A stretch of DNA of 64,000 nt from Fasciolopsis buskii. Taxonomy: Eukaryota > Platyhelminthes > Trematoda > Plagiorchiida > Fasciolidae. The notes beneath the pieces are model-generated. The model made no database searches. It saw only the letters and a list, made by a program, of their open reading frames with translations, and was not told the origin of the DNA. Position 1 is the stretch's first letter. Each line of letters starts with the position of its first letter. This document shows, piece by piece, positions 35,356 through 47,794 of this stretch. The position numbers and the translations under genes are program-made. The DNA lies in NCBI GenBank assembly GCA_008360955.1, contig LUCM01010080.1, positions 147,067-211,066 on the forward strand, read 5' to 3'.

Positions 35356-38300
35356 CTTGATGTGACCATGTATTTTCGGCCAATATTAGTTGATTCTAAA
35401 ATTTTTAATTTTTGCAATAAGTTGTAACCTACGATCAAACTTTCTGTGTGCGTTGAAGAGAATTGCAAAAATAAGGTGCTGAATTCGATGGACCCATGGA
35501 CCTTCATCTTCCCATTTGCTTACAATTTACGCCAGTGATCAAACCACCAATTTAATTTTATCGATTGTTATGTTACCTACCGATGAGACCAGCAATTTCA
35601 CACCAACTCACACCATTCACGTGGATTAGAAGTCACGTAAAAAAGCGGGAAGGTTTTGGGTTAGTCCACGGTATATTTTATCTTAACGAACGGAACAGTT
35701 TGCGAGCACTCGGCTGTGCTTGTCCCGAAGTTAATCGATCTGTCGTGTGAGCGCATTAACATCCACAGTTGGAATACTCTATATTAGATGAAGTTGTTAA
35801 TTGTACTGCATTGAATGCTGTACATCAGGATACCGTAAAAACTGACATTTTAGCCACAAAGGCAAGACGTCAAATCAGTCACCTTGTATGTAGACTCAAG
35901 GCAAAAAATGGGAGGGCAATGTTGACCTGCAGAGATCAGGATGGAATTCGTCCAGTACTCCGTCTTTTGTAAACAGAATTCGTACGAGATATCGAGATAC
36001 GATACACATTGTTACGAGAAGGAATCAGCCCAAGTTTTGAACGACTGGGCAGGCGCGGATGAAGTGAAGATAAATCATTATGCAAAACTTGAATGGGATC
36101 GGCAAGAATCTAACTGGAAAATTTTCCCGGGCTTTTCATTGCAAGGGCATACTTGGTTTATGAATAAGTGGAGTGGAATACAAGGAACCCAATTGACGAT
36201 CTACAATCCACGGTAAAATTCTCAAAAATCCTTCCGTCAGAGATCCGTTAGTGCTGCTGGAGGGCAGTGGATTCAGATGATGCATACCTGGATGAATAGG
36301 GAATAATGACAATTTATCCAGCATCAAACCGACTCAGTCTGCCAATATGAAGAACATGCTATATAGTATTTCACCATCCAGAAAACTCGGTAGACCATTG
36401 TAAATTGACGTCTGTAGTAACACCCAAGTATTTGATTACCCAGGCTTTGGGAATTAAAATAGAACTGATGACCGAATATCTTTTTGGGTAAAGGGGCACA
36501 AGAAGAGGTGAAATTGCTTTCATGGCATTCGGATATGTGAAGGTGAAGGCCGAATTGTGAAGCTAAGTTCCGAATGTTACATAAGTTTTCCTAAAAAAAA
36601 TTAAAAAAATGGGTTCACTGGAAACAGACTGCCAGAATATGACACAATCAGTATATATAAGTAGTTGTGAAGGTGATGCAGTGAACTGGGAAATGTAATG
36701 AAAAAGTATGAGAGAGGCCAACAACTTCAAAGAACTGGACAGATACCAAAGAAATTTAGTTCGTCGAGTTGTTTTGGAATAATCACAGTGTAATTATGAC
36801 ATCATAGATATATGACAACCAAAAGGCCAGCTCCTAAAAAGGGACAACTAAAAATCGAGTCAAAGAATGTCTAAGCTTAAAGAAACAAAATTCCAAGATG
36901 ACGCAGCTGCCTCCATTTTACAGTTATTGAGTGGGTGTGCAAGAAACAAAATGATTATCAACAAGACGAACCTTATATGACTCGGGTTATTCGGAGCACG
37001 AGGAACGGTGTGATGACGCAACGAATGCAGTTTGTTACGATTTTGAGGTGAACGGTTTCTGATGGGCACAACAGGTGCAGATTTCCGGGAGGATGAAATG
37101 ACACCAATGATGACGTTTTCCACAACAAGGGAGGTTATAAGTGCAGTAGGCAAACTCGCTCGCTTGAAAAGTATAGGAAGCGAACCATCCGGAACATTAT
37201 CAGAAGTGGTTTCTAAAGACCGACGAACCGAGTAAAATGGTTCAACCTTGCAAGAGCAAGCAAGTGTCCGCCAAAGGGTGAATGAATAAGACGTTCGAAT
37301 TGTTGGCTTCCGTATGGGAGTTAGGCTACCGTGTGCTCTGTCTGCACAAGAGGACTAATACTTGCCAGACAAATTTATTGTCTGAGATGTGGGAAAACTT
37401 ACTGGCGAAAGACGAGTTTTGTCTTTCTTCTTCCTGTCTCTTCATGAAGGTTTGGCAGGGAGGTTCATAAACGAATTCATTCACTCGGCCCAATGATTTG
37501 AGTGGAACAGGATTTATCCTGCCCTTATCATTAACATACAATTTAAAAGGATAACGAGTAGAAGTAAAATGTAGTCTTTTTAGGTAATTCCAACGAAAAG
37601 AAGGAATGGTTAGGGAAGAACATATACTGTTTGCTACACATCATCCAAATGCTGAGTGCGAAGCTCTGATTTTCTAACTGCTATCTCAATTGCTCTATTC
37701 AGCTTAGTCATGATGTGATGACCACATAATTTACGGGTTAAACAACAGGTCACCGGTTTATTTCAGTTTGGCGGACTCCAGTACAGGATTCGAAAAAGGC
37801 AAACTCGATTTCACTGTACTTTTAAGTATCGTCTAATTCTGTCACCACAAAATTCAACAATACCGACCCAGAAAATCTTCCAATCAATGCGCATTCTTGC
37901 TTTTTGAGTTGTCCTGATTTTCGTTGGATTTCAGTTTGTTCATATTTGACCGTTTCTATTTTATTCATCGGTTTTACTTGGTATGTATAGCAAAACATTT
38001 TAAAATTTTCAGCTTGCGGGGAATTTTGCGGAGCTCTGATCATACAAGTCCGTTTTGACTGATTACCTACGGAGAAAATCGAATGACCTTGGGCAGTGAA
38101 CTGGAAATCCTGCCCAAATTATCCACATAATTTGCACTCAACTCCTAACTCTGCATACGTGCCTACTGGGTCATCAGTCGATTTGGTTATTTCGCTTGCA
38201 CGTTTTTCACGTGACCATCTCTGCATAACTGAATGAATAATCCTATATAACCAAGTTCCGTGAATTTATGAAAGAATATTTTGCAAAAGAATTAACTAAT

Positions 38301-38693
38301 GCTTCAGCAGTTTCACATTATGAATTGAAAAATTATTTTTCACTTAATACGGTCGATATTTTTCGAAAAATATGCTGCTTGGACATAAATAGGCAGATAT
38401 GTATTTAGTGTATTTAGAGAGCATTGAAAGGTTTGGTCTCGCAACATTTGCGATCATAACTACAAGCGAAATGATGAAACTTAGGTCAACGTGTACGCAC
38501 GAAAAAAATGCGCGTTCAAATCCTGCCAAATTATCTGCAGATTTACACAGTCAAATTGAAGGTTTCGATGCGTGCGCGCTGTTGACGAGTGCCATGAAGC
38601 TGGATAAGCCGGTCTATATTGGACGTTTAAGAAAGAGTTGAGTGGATTTTCATCAGTAACAACTCATTCAGGCGACTGGTCGGACAGGCTTAG
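35356..38693. other. No gene seen
   Basis: Several 60- to 95-codon plus-strand frames (35565, 35769, 35941) have no motif and no good splice borders. From about 36480 to 37250 the plus strand is purine-rich. Confidence 0.45.
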
Positions 38694-38839
38694 TGACCTC
38701 AGGTCATTGTTTCTTTCCGAAATATCTTGTTTTTTTTATTTCATTCTTTGGGCGCAACCAATATCGGACAATTTTTGCTGCAATTCCTGACAAACTTCAC
38801 GGTAAATCTGATCAGGATGACTTTTCTGATAAATATCAA
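38694..38839 (+). CDS. Candidate exon ending at a consensus donor
   Basis: An open frame from a possible acceptor (ggacaggcttag) to the donor TATCAA|gtaagt. It reads CFFPKYLVFFISFFGRNQYR, then TIFAAIPDKLHG and KSDQDDFSDKYQ: a short hydrophobic stretch followed by an acidic, hydrophilic tail. The acceptor is weak. The product is not recognised. Confidence 0.22.
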
Positions 38840-39317
38840 GTAAGTCCTCTGAGAAAAATAAATTTTATGACAGCCTATTAAGAAGGTACGGTCTAGCCGG
38901 GTTAAAAAAATGATTTTATTGTTTCGAAACCCGTGATTTATGGCTATGTATAGTACGCAGTCCTGCTGTCTTGTGAGTTCACTGCATCTCAGTCTTAAGT
39001 GGTAGTAAAAGCTCTTCTTGGTGCTTTCGCCTAACGTAATTGTCAATCTCACATACTGCACTTATTTTCTGAAAGTACAGAACTGAAAACAAGTCATTGG
39101 GAAAAGCTCTTTTTCAACTTATACTGATCCGAATACAAAGTTCAGATCCCATGCGCCTTCATGTGGATAAGCCTAAGGCAATCAGAAGTCTCCAGTAAAC
39201 GATTATTCGGTTAATTTCAACAGATTTGTGAGGAAAATCCCGGCTGAGGCTGGTTTTGTGCTGCAAACCACATGGAATTGTAAATTTTGGTTTTGTAAAG
39301 AGACCGTCTAGTACAAA

Positions 39318-39635
39318 TTGAAACGGGGTGCGAACCCGAGAGGAACGATGGCGAGTCTAACATCTTTGGGACTATGCCATTTGGATGAGGCCTTAAAGGT
39401 TAACGGAGTGTCTGGACTGAATGATATAAAAATTTCTGTTTATTTTCTTCGAATCCCAATCATTCTTCACGGATTGGAGCCCCATTTTGGACGAGAAAGA
39501 TATTCATTGTCAGCGAATTCTAAGGATGAAGCAGGCGCACAGCCCTTGATGCGTCGCTTGGAAAAGAACAACACTCAGATTAATTGCAAATATATTCCGG
39601 GAATCAGCAGTCCCGGGAACGTATTGATTGCGTAA
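39318..39635 (+). mobile_element. RTE/Nimbus-like LINE C-terminal region, relic
   Basis: LNDIKISVYFLRIPIILHGL, then EPHFGRERYSLSANSKDEA and QPLMRRLEK, aligns with the region after the RT thumb: xxxKLRVYxAxVRxVLLYGxETWxL...RRLxVFDxRCLRxI. The hallmark YGxETW reads HGLEPH. The catalytic part of the enzyme is not seen upstream. The frame starts without ATG and ends in TAA. It is a fragment, not a host gene. Confidence 0.42.
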
Positions 39636-39981
39636 AAGCAAGTATACACCACCAAGATCACCGGTAGTTAGCTGACTGAAAGGAGTTTTGATTATAAATC
39701 AATGAACCCGTGAAAGGTTTGTCACTAAATTAACATATGAATAACTGGAATAAATAAAGGGAAAAGTTCATGTTAATTTGCTCCCATTTGAAGCAGATTC
39801 ACGGAGGCAAACAATTCAGCAATTACGTGACTTTTCCATTCAACTGAAACACAGCATCGTTCCTATCGATTTTTCCCGTTTCTGATTTGCTTCATGTCGA
39901 TTACGTACTATGAACTTGACGATCAGAATTTCGGGGAAATTATCAAGTTTAGCTACAACTAACACCCACTTTCAAACTCAC

Positions 39982-40054
39982 TTGGAAACAATATGGGCCT
40001 ATTTCCTTCGTAAATTGCTATCAAGGTTAGCACTGTAATCAAAAGTAGCTTCAT
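39982..40054 (-). CDS. Candidate first exon of a secreted protein
   Basis: The ATG follows gaatgcgcgcag|a, a possible splice-leader acceptor. It opens MKLLLITVLTLIAIYEGNRP, then ILFP, and splices at TTTCCAA|gtgagt after 24 codons plus one base. The basic start, a hydrophobic core of 12 residues and a polar end form a textbook signal peptide. A very short first exon holding only the signal peptide is typical of fluke secreted proteins, such as venom-allergen-like and micro-exon gene products. The downstream exons were not located. Confidence 0.4.
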
Positions 40055-43022
40055 TCTGCGCGCATTCGGTCAAACGATTATTCTGAAATGGTCGTCAAGA
40101 TGTGTGACTGATATTAATTGTTTCTTACCCACCTCGATTATTTGGACTTTAAGGTTCTTAGTCCCGTGGAAAATTTCGTGATCAGCCCAAAAGTCACACA
40201 ATTTGAAAACAAGCCTATTGACTAGAATTAAAGTAGTCTCGTGCAACCACTTCGTGAAGTAAAGTTAAGCTTGAAGACAGCTAGTAGGATAACCAGATGT
40301 AGAAATACATTAACTGCATACGACCGGAACGGGTTTCCGTGCAACAAAAAAATGAAATGTGAACTATGATCATTTTTCATAGCCCAAAATCAGTGCGTCG
40401 TTGCCGACCGAGATCATCGTACCAACATTCATTGCAAAAGTGGGAACTTGCAGACTCGCCTTTTCGGAAAGCTTTTTTAAGTTTGCAAGTTAAGTCATTA
40501 TCAGAACGAAAATTTGGCATTCATTTAGTCATAGGATGATTCGTTAGTTTGCTAATCCACAAACAGTAAGGGAGAGATAGCAAATCGCTGAAATATTGGA
40601 AGTCACCAAAACAAAAGAACAGCTGGTTAATCAAGTATCGATCGGTTTGTTTGGATCGTTATTGCTTTTCAAAGAAAGTACGTCCTCTACTTGTGCTGCT
40701 CCATGAGGCAGTGCTCATTGACGTTTAATGAGCATTGTGCTGCGACGTAAACAAGACCAGATAACCGGACAGTTGTGCTTGCTCACAGAAAGACACCTGT
40801 TGTAATCTATCATGAAATTCCCACAACTTATACCCTAGTCAGCTATCTTTGTTGTGGGTTACCAAAACGTCAACATGGTGAAATGATTGATGTAGCGGCC
40901 GGATTGTCACAAGAAACACCCAGTTTGGAATGAGTGAGAATTTTTTAGACCTAACCAGGACAAGACCACATTTAGGTAAATGCATAAAGTCTGAGTAAAA
41001 GAATTCCATACTTATTCCGTTTGACCGGAACGATATCCTCATGATGGTTGTTTGCGCTATGCTAGTTTTGAGAACTGAGCATAACTTCAACCTTTGCCGG
41101 AGGTTTTACTCAACAACATGTTATCCAAAAATAAGGATTCCCAAATGTGACCTAGTCCAGTACAGTAACTTTGCCAGTGACATTTCAAGAAATTTGAAGT
41201 TCGTTCTTTGTTACTTCAAGCTTTCTTGAAAATGACAAAACTCTGCTGATTGTTAAGTTCTGCACAAACTTCCCTGAGTAAAAATCACGTTTCCATAGCA
41301 TGTTGTCTGAGTTTGGTCTTGTAGAACAAAAATCCTTATTCTCGCGGAGGCAGAAGAGTTGTTGCAAAAGTAGAAAACCATCTTTTTAGCGGTCATGAGA
41401 AATCGTTCAGTCAAAAATGTTTCAAATTAGGACGATCTCATGAGTTTTCTCTTCACGAATAACTCGAAGGAAAGTCAGAGGCTATAAAAACAAAGTGCTA
41501 GTCTGTTATTGGAAGACAGAAATAAACCTATGGATGCGAATTTATTCCAGCTGTTTTTATATTAATGGTATTGCTATAAAAATGCAAAATTAGCAGTATT
41601 CTGTTTTATATTTATTATCCAACTTGAAAACACAGTGTCAGACTACGAATTACAGAATACGTGGATTCAACTCATTTATGGTATTTTTTCGGAACTTTCC
41701 ATACCGCGAATTCAAATACTGAACAGTAACCAGCTGGAAATATATTACATTTAAGTCAAATTAGTCATCTATCAGAGCTGCCTCATTATCGAGTCACTTA
41801 TCCTCCAAGTGTCCCAGCTAACCGATCAATAGTTTGGTAAAAATCCTTGTGTGGCCAAAACAGCGAATTGATTTTAGTAAATTGGTTACTCGCTGCGTAT
41901 AAGCATAGAAGTCACTGCTTTTAAACATTTCATTGTGGACGTTTAGACCGATCGGTCTCTTCGCTGGCGACGGTTAGGTTGGACCGTTAACCAATCAGCC
42001 TGTGAGTGGGGTACCCTAATTTGGGACATATCCTCCGAACGAGTAATACTGAGAAAGAAATAAAAGTTACTGGTTTATTTTGTGATAGCGCTTACGGATA
42101 GTTGGATGTTATAAACTTGTGCATGATTTGCTCATGGTATGATTCTGAATTCGTGCTCACCCACGTTTCATGTCTAGAAAAGTGGCAATCTAGTTGAATG
42201 TGTGCAGTGAGCAAGAGCTCGAAGTGGTTAGAAACTGATCAGTTGCTTTCTTTCGTGGGCGAAAACCAACTCATCTTTATCATGGGATTAACTAAAAGCG
42301 TGCTAGTTAGCTGTCATCGCCTACATTTTTCGGAACAACTTCTCTGAGCTTTCGCGCGGATTTATCCAGGCTCTGGATGGTTTCAACTTTTACCTACTGT
42401 CATTCAGCCGGGATATGTCTCTATTTTGTTTACACTACTGATAACTTATTCTTTGATTTCTGAAGCTAATCTGCACGATCTAAGTATACCGCCGACATTC
42501 TTTATCAAATTCCGATTTAGGCTGATTGTCCGATTGGTCCATAACCTTTTGTTGAATGGGCCACACTTGAATGAAATTTACTACATATATATATATATAT
42601 ATATTCACGTATCTTGGCACATTTACTGAGGAAACCACATTTTCGGACCAATCTTTTGAAATTGGTAGGAGCCGGAGGATTGTGTAGGTCACCATCTGTT
42701 TCGCTTCGAAGATGATCAGCTAAATGTAAGTATACTGGCTATTGGGGTTCCATGTCAACACAAAACCTCCTGGTAGAAAATATTGACTAGCTCAACGTTA
42801 TTCATTCACCAGCGGTCGATAAGTCTGCCACGACCGTGCCAGAGGAACAAATTCGTTTTGTTAAAAATCATTATTCTTATTGAAAACATCAGTCAATGAT
42901 TCGGGAGAACAGTCTGACAAACGACTGTTTTTCAGTCCTTCATTAACAAGCTGTTTACAGATTACAATGAAATGATATAAAGCAGATCTTACAGTTAGGC
43001 ATGAATAGCACTAATCAAGGGC
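40055..43022. other. No gene seen
   Basis: AT-rich sequence with motif-free frames at 40839, 41041, 41185 and 42426. Confidence 0.45.
42585..42604. repeat. (AT)10 microsatellite
   Basis: Twenty bases of perfect AT alternation. Confidence 0.95.
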
Positions 43023-43244
43023 ATGGATTTATGTCGGTCAAATTGTCACTGTCATGTCAATGGTCAACGCATCCTGTGGGTGACTAAAAGACGGACACAT
43101 CAGATCTTGGTCAGTTGTAGACTACGGCTGTTGAACTGCCAGGACCAGAAGTTTTTGGGGCACGGCAGTTGGAGGCTTAATTCTCGTAGGCCATATTTTC
43201 AGCAGTTGACGCTGTGGGCGGTTGAACACCCCTGTATTTGTTAA
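43023..43244 (+). mobile_element. Gypsy-type RNase H relic
   Basis: QDQKFLGHGSWRLNSRRPYF, then QQLTLWAVEHP, follows the stretch QDGxExVIAYxSRxLxxxERxYxxTxxExLAxVWAVEHF of Gypsy RNase H, with a deletion of about five residues before WAVEH. The catalytic DTDAS block upstream is no longer legible. The frame ends in TAA at the deletion-shortened C-terminus. It is a decayed fragment with no LTR nearby. Confidence 0.33.
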
Positions 43245-46085
43245 GGGGACGTGATAGACAAGCGTGAATGCCATGTACGGAATAGCTCTGTGCTAATTGT
43301 TAATTTTGTGCACTAAGATGACGCTTTTCATCGACCTATTTTTTACTCGGAGCAACCAGTTTGGGCGATGCTCTTTCGTCAGGGCAGATTGCTGTCTTGC
43401 CTTTCAACCTACATAGGATGCATCACAAAGGCATCTGGAGGAGTGAATAACTGTTGATGAGGTCGGCATCGATAATGTCCTTGTTTTGGATCTCGATTAT
43501 TGAAATATAGCGGAACGCATAAGGTATTGCGGAGGCTTTGAACTGGTCAGCGATTGCTCTTCCCGAACTTCATCTTAAATTTTCACTGACTTTGTCTCTC
43601 GCACATGGTAGACTGGTGAGCAAGCCTTTCATTTTGATATCTCTTATGAGAATTTTTGAGATTTACTCTACTCTATATTTTTTTAATAAATCGATCTCGG
43701 TGTCCTCTCTCTCTTAAGGTTTATCTAATGAACGTCAGCTCATTTTCCAAAGTTTCGGAGGAGCAAATTTTCCCTGTTTTTGTTGCAAGCTAATGAAATC
43801 TTTAAAATCTCTGTACTAGCCACTCAAAATTCGTTTGATCTGGACTTTTTGATTTACCCGACCACATTCCAAGCTTGTGAAAGATACCCTTGCTTGGTAC
43901 TACTCATGTCTAACTACATCCATTTCATCTTATATTTCACGTGGCGACCGACCGGTCAAGTTATCGGGTATGTTCTGCCGGACTGCGGTTATCACCTGTG
44001 TATTTGCGCACTGTTTCGTCCAGTCTTCGGTTTTATAACCTTAAAACATCGGCTAACTTATTCGTCACAGGATACATAGTCTTTCTTTGGTATTTTTCAA
44101 CTGATGTTCACAAATGTCAGTGATTGTTTGAACTTTTTCCGGTACATGGACAAAGCATATCAATTAATGGAAACTGCGATAATTTCAAAAGGATTTTAAG
44201 TTTAGTTGTCTACTCGTTATTGCTGCTAAGTTCAGCTAAAACTGACGTGGTGATTTCGAAACGGCGGATACCGAAAAAGTGATATAATGCATCTCGTTTT
44301 CTCGTTCGTCTTGGCCCAAAGGACAATTCCTCCTAGACAACAAGAATAATTAGCTTTCGTACTGTCCAACAATTCGTGGTCATGTACAATTTGAATTTCT
44401 TGACGGTGATCAACTGTTGCAACGGATTAGTGTGAATCAGACAGTTCGATCTATTTCTTTCGCTATTCACACGACAGCGCGGCTTTTCTTCTAGTCAATC
44501 CGACTGAATGAGACGAATAAGCAAAGCATAGCGGCTAATTGTTGTTAATCGATACTTATTTTTTTATTTCACTTCATGATGAAGGAAAATTCCCAAACAA
44601 TATTTATCCACAAACAGATGAGTATTTAGTCAGTCAGCAGCATCATAAAAACCACTTGTAGTCAAAATGATCAGTGGCAGTAAGTGTGCACACGCTCTAA
44701 TTCAACAGGCCGCCAAAAACTTTCTGTTGCATTGTTATCTGCTGTGCTCCTAGTGTTTGACGAGTTGTTATCTTCAAATGTGTGGGAATTCGGTAGACAA
44801 ACATGTTGGCATCTGAGAAATATACAAAAGGTAAAATATATCTACAGTTTGTCCTAGTTCGCTAGCGTTGTTTTTCTCTGTGTTCTTCTATCACTAAGCC
44901 ACATCACCAAGGGAATGTTACCAGAACGGAGTAATCGCCAATATTTTGGCTATTTTGGGTAGAAACTTTGCTCTCCGGCAAAGATGAACCATTTTCCTCT
45001 CCTGTGCGTTAAAATGCACGAGATCTGTTAGCAATACAAAATATTTATTAGACGGACTATAGTCCTGGATTTTTCCGGTACGCGATCGGCTGCTCCCGCG
45101 TAAACGGTTGAGCAAGAACAGAGTTAACCTCAAGCTGCCTTTTGAATACTTACTTCACGTAGTGCTCGTTTAATTGTACCGTTAATTTGAAAGCGGAGCA
45201 CAAAATAGGCCAAGTTCCCCAGTTTACCTGTCGTTTTGGACACATGTTACCCTTAAACATCTTTGAGATAGTAAAAAGCAGTATAATGGACTTGTTCAAG
45301 ACTGTTTAAAAGAGACTTAAATTTTAAGGAATATTGAAAAATAAATTTAAAATTAGACAATTTTGCATTTTTATGAAAAGCAATTCTTGTCAAATATTGA
45401 TTCACGAAATAACTTCGGAAGAAAAACTCTTTTAGTCATATGATTTAAGAAAGACCCAGGCATATCTTCACACGTTATCCAACATTTTATACCCAATGAA
45501 CTCGAACTGCATGACACAGGAAGCACGAAACTGTAAAGTGCATCCCTTTTACTACCGACGGGCTAGGTTTGTGGGCTTTAATCTGCCGTGCCTGAATTTC
45601 AGTTAGACAGTTTGGAGTTTGGCTATTTTTAACACGTTCAAATGGAGTTTACCTTTTTCAGAACGTGATATGCATCCCAGTCGTTTTCCGCAGTTGAAGG
45701 GTGTCGGTAAGGTAAAGGGGAAAACGGCACCCTAGTTGAGCTTACACATCTTTGTTACATAAGGTAGGTAGTGAAGAAAAACCGTGATATCCCATAACAT
45801 CTATATTCAAATTCGACGAATAACTGTCACGTGGTGACCGATTTTCGTATGAATTTAGATAACCGGCAACTTGAATGGGCAGTCTCGTTTGGTTTCGCAC
45901 GCGCATTCAAAACTTAATTATCTGCTTTAACAAAAACTGTCATAGATTTACTAATGCGATTTTGTCCTTTCCATAACGGCCTGATCGACATTGAGTTCCA
46001 TTACCCGAACAACAGTGTGAAACGCTTAGCTGACTGACTTCTCGCGGTGCACATTATTTTTCTGGATAGTAATCCTTTCGTGCAG
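43245..46085. other. No gene seen
   Basis: A 63-codon open stretch near 43525-43716 (GIAEALNWSAIALPELHLKF and on) contains a donor-like ACTG|gtgagc, but I recognise no domain. Other frames (43780, 44918) have no motif. Confidence 0.4.
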
Positions 46086-46171
46086 TTTAAGATGGGTACT
46101 GTTCACGCGGTTATCTCGCTACCATACCGGTTTTCTGGTTTGCGTATATCGCACTGCTTCATCTGCTGCAG
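46086..46171 (+). CDS. Candidate 86-nt exon with strong splice sites
   Basis: The acceptor taatcctttcgtgcag and the donor CTGCTGCAG|gtgagc are near consensus. Two frames are open over the whole exon. A third, open from an alternative acceptor at 46092, reads YLATIPVFWFAYIALLHLLQ. It is membrane-like and ends in phase 0, as the candidate terminal exon at 47582 would need. The frame cannot be fixed without a transcript. Confidence 0.3.
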
Positions 46172-47581
46172 GTGAGCAAAACCACAGAATTTGGTGAGAC
46201 AAAAGCACCTATATGCATGAGACGTATTTGCTACTTCCTATCAGTACAACCTTCAAAGGACCGACGGATGAATGCCTTAGACTTCCACTTCCCTGAGTTC
46301 CAAATGATACAAAAACCGGCCTTTATTGATTTACGGTGTATCTGTGTCATCTGTATAGATCAGCTTACTAACTACCTGTCCAGTCGTGAAAATAATATCC
46401 GACTGTCTATAAGCGCTCGATAGACGATCACTAATACGAACTAGGAAGGCAGGGCCCGGTTCACATTCTGATGGATTTTGTCGCGAGGATACACCATCCC
46501 GAGAATTTACCGCGATTGGAGATCTGCACTCCTTAAAAAACTGAAATCATTTAACATACGAATCATATGGTCTCAGAACTATAAAGATGGATGATAATCA
46601 TCAAGAGGACCGAGAAAAGCGTATTTTGCATAAGAGTATTTCTAACACCTCATTTCTCACTAAAATGGCGTCACATATTCTCACGTAGCAATTTGGCTGT
46701 CTTCTGGTTATGTTATGCAGTAGGCATTGGTTTAATCTGGTACAGCCGCTGCTTCATTCTAATCCGCCTACATTATCGAACAAATTGGTTTGGGATGTTA
46801 AGACAATAGCACTAATCGCCAATATCTCTTCAACAAACTGTGGTCAAATCCGAGGGTCCGCTGATTAGAAAACAAGCTGAACAAGAAAAGGTACACGAGG
46901 ATGCTCGAAAACCAAGCAGGCATGCATGGAAGTCATTCATAGTGACAGTCTTGCATATTCATATCTACTTTATTTCCTTTAACTCCTAATGGAGCGAGGA
47001 AAAGCCCTTCTCTAAGATTAAGTACGGTCCTTAGAATATGATTTATAAAAAACAATGTATCTTATTTGTTCATGTGTCTATTTGTCCGTCAGCTAATCAA
47101 TAAATCGGTCTGTCTACGAACCAGCCAATCTTCCCAATTAATTGACAGAACGATTAACTAAGTAAATAACTAAATGAATGGGTGCACGCACCAATGAACA
47201 CGGAAAAAGTGATCAAAGGATAAGTTGGCAAAAAAATAACGTAACGTATTGCCTAACTGGGTGACTAACTGACTGGTTAACTAACTAACTAACCAACTAA
47301 TCAACTGTTTTACAGATTTGTTCACATACCATCATCTAATCGCGGTGAGTGGGATGGAAAATTTTACCTTATTCCTAAAAAGATGCTTACTTGCAGTAAA
47401 CGTAACACAGAATTTCTACTTACGCTCTAATGTTTTCCACGGTTGTCATTCCACTGTTCTGTGAGTGTCCCCATTTCCTGTTCCATCTCCCGTTGCAAAA
47501 GATGGGAAACAACTAACAGAATTGGTTTGTTATTGCGTATTTGTGAGCAATAACTAAGTTAGCAGTCTGCGTTTTATTCAG
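46172..47581 (+). other. Non-coding stretch, possible intron
   Basis: Lies between two candidate exons of one strand. It contains a degenerate tetranucleotide repeat (47255-47306). Frames at 46172 and 46591 have no motif. Confidence 0.3.
47255..47306. repeat. Degenerate (AACT)n tetranucleotide repeat
   Basis: Repeated AACT units with point changes (gtgactaactgactgg, then ttaactaactaactaacc). Looser copies of the same word extend leftward to about 47090. Confidence 0.85.
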
Positions 47582-47728
47582 AGCAATTCCAATCTACTCT
47601 GTGCTTTGATGTACGATATCACGCAAATGCAAACACAACGACAGCACAAGCAAACGCAGTCCCAGTTGCAGCTGGAAGGCATCACCCTCGGAGACAATGC
47701 AGTCGATAACCTCATCCCAAGGGCGTGA
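47582..47728 (+). CDS. Candidate terminal exon, Gln-rich C-terminus
   Basis: The acceptor tctgcgttttattcag opens 48 codons ending in TGA: SNSNLLCALMYDITQMQTQR, then QHKQTQSQLQLEGITLGDNA and VDNLIPRA. Protein-like composition, a Gln-rich helix and AATAAA 61 nt after the stop support a true 3' exon. A second frame is also open for 39 codons. It may join the exon at 46086-46171. I do not recognise the protein. Confidence 0.38.
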   Translation, partial: SNSNLLCALMYDITQMQTQRQHKQTQSQLQLEGITLGDNAVDNLIPRA

Positions 47729-47788
47729 TAAACGGCTAGGATGCTGATTGTAGACAGTGGATTACGATTCACATACTCGAACGAGATG

Positions 47789-47794
47789 AATAAA
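47789..47794 (+). promoter_or_regulatory. Polyadenylation signal AATAAA
   Basis: Canonical hexamer 61 nt after the TGA of the candidate terminal exon 47582-47728. Confidence 0.35.
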
